64,000 nt of DNA from Eubacteriales bacterium (GTDB lineage: Bacteria > Bacillota > Clostridia > Lachnospirales > Lachnospiraceae): positions 1 to 64,000 of the forward strand of contig JAUNJF010000019.1 in assembly GCA_030533405.1 (NCBI GenBank), read 5' to 3'. Within the stretch, counting starts at the first letter, position 1. The number at the start of each line of letters is the position of its first letter. Made by a program: the position numbers and the translations under genes. Below, one piece after another: positions 63,737 through 64,000 of this stretch. Under the pieces are notes generated by a model. It did not search any database. It was not told the origin of the DNA and saw only the letters and a program-made list of their open reading frames with translations.

Positions 63737-64000
63737 TTACCATTCAACCTCCTTTACAGGAATTGGATGTTCATTCACTTTTATCTCACGAATTTTACCA
63801 TTCTTCATTCGAATCACTTTATCTGCACATTGTGCGATGTCTGCATTATGTGTAACCAAAATAACAGTTCTACCATATTCTTTGCACATCTTCTGCAATA
63901 ATTCCAAGACAATAACACCTGTCTCTGAGTCAAGTGCTCCAGTAGGTTCATCACCTAAAATAATCTTCGGATTTTTAGAAAGTGCTCTTGCAATGGAAAC
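63737..64000 (-). CDS. ABC transporter ATP-binding protein (N-terminus off window)
   Basis: The last 87 residues of an ATPase are visible: VSIARALSKNPKIILGDEPT (end of the signature and Walker B), GALDS and the H-loop VTHN. The stop is two bases from the permease start, so the pair is translationally coupled. The Walker A and start lie beyond the right edge. Confidence 0.9.
   Translation of the reverse strand, partial: VSIARALSKNPKIILGDEPTGALDSETGVIVLELLQKMCKEYGRTVILVTHNADIAQCADKVIRMKNGKIREIKVNEHPIPVKEVEW

Overview
The window looks like chromosomal DNA of a low-GC anaerobic Firmicute, most likely a gut Lachnospiraceae relative. This is inferred from AT-rich intergenic DNA, AGGAGG-type ribosome binding sites on nearly every gene, TTGACA/TATAAT promoters, and the gene families present (LytTR-DUF3021 pairs, a DUF6110/P-type ATPase/DtxR cluster, MGT glycosyltransferase, DUF4173 and DUF2225 proteins, a YdiF-like CoA-transferase). 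There are no rRNA or tRNA genes, no CRISPR array, no transposase and no intact phage.

Layout. 0-2.2 kb: leftward membrane-protein operon (DUF6688-like, a 30-residue membrane peptide, DUF4173 running off the edge). 2.4-3.4 kb: ECF sigma factor and its probable anti-sigma partner. 3.4-5.1 kb: YbaK deacylase, flavodoxin, MarR. 5.1-8.9 kb: YtrA-type GntR/ABC/CPBP-protease operon. 9-14.5 kb: hydroxyacid dehydrogenase, glycosyltransferase behind a riboswitch-like leader, MerR-methyltransferase fusion, membrane proteins. 14.5-15.1 kb: relic of a second YtrA/ABC locus that still carries the same 12-bp operator as the intact one. 15.1-16.4 kb: enolase. 16.5-32 kb: a regulator-rich stretch (three TetR, two DtxR, one Fur) with metal P-type ATPase, a paired ABC exporter, a methyltransferase and a MacB-like ABC system. 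A 16-bp palindrome, GTTAG-N6-CTAAC, recurs nine times between 16.5 and 31.9 kb. 32-39 kb: PnuC, LytTR/DUF3021/acyltransferase, a TPM-domain protein with a zinc-ribbon membrane protein, and a double GNAT. 39-39.3 kb: a 147-bp MITE-like palindrome. 39.3-42.4 kb: methyltransferase and a MutS2-like ATPase without an Smr domain, preceded by a consensus promoter, short upstream ORFs and a terminator. 42.4-45 kb: second LytTR/DUF3021 module with an ABC-2 transporter. 45-53 kb: CoA-transferase, DUF2225, acyltransferase, chemoreceptor, RtcB ligase with a 26-codon leader ORF, secreted Fn3 protein. 53-57.3 kb: SDR, membrane proteins, DUF697 GTPase. 57.3-58.2 kb: graveyard of a type I restriction-modification island (HsdR, DinD/BRO and HsdS fragments). 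58.2-64 kb: small membrane protein, broken secreted peptidase, MATE exporter, and a FtsX-type permease with its ATPase cut by the right edge.

The main themes are autoregulated efflux/ABC cassettes, metal-responsive regulation and attenuator-like leaders (glycosyltransferase, mutS2-like, rtcB, pnuC). Family assignments are from recognisable motifs and memory of the families; no database search was run.
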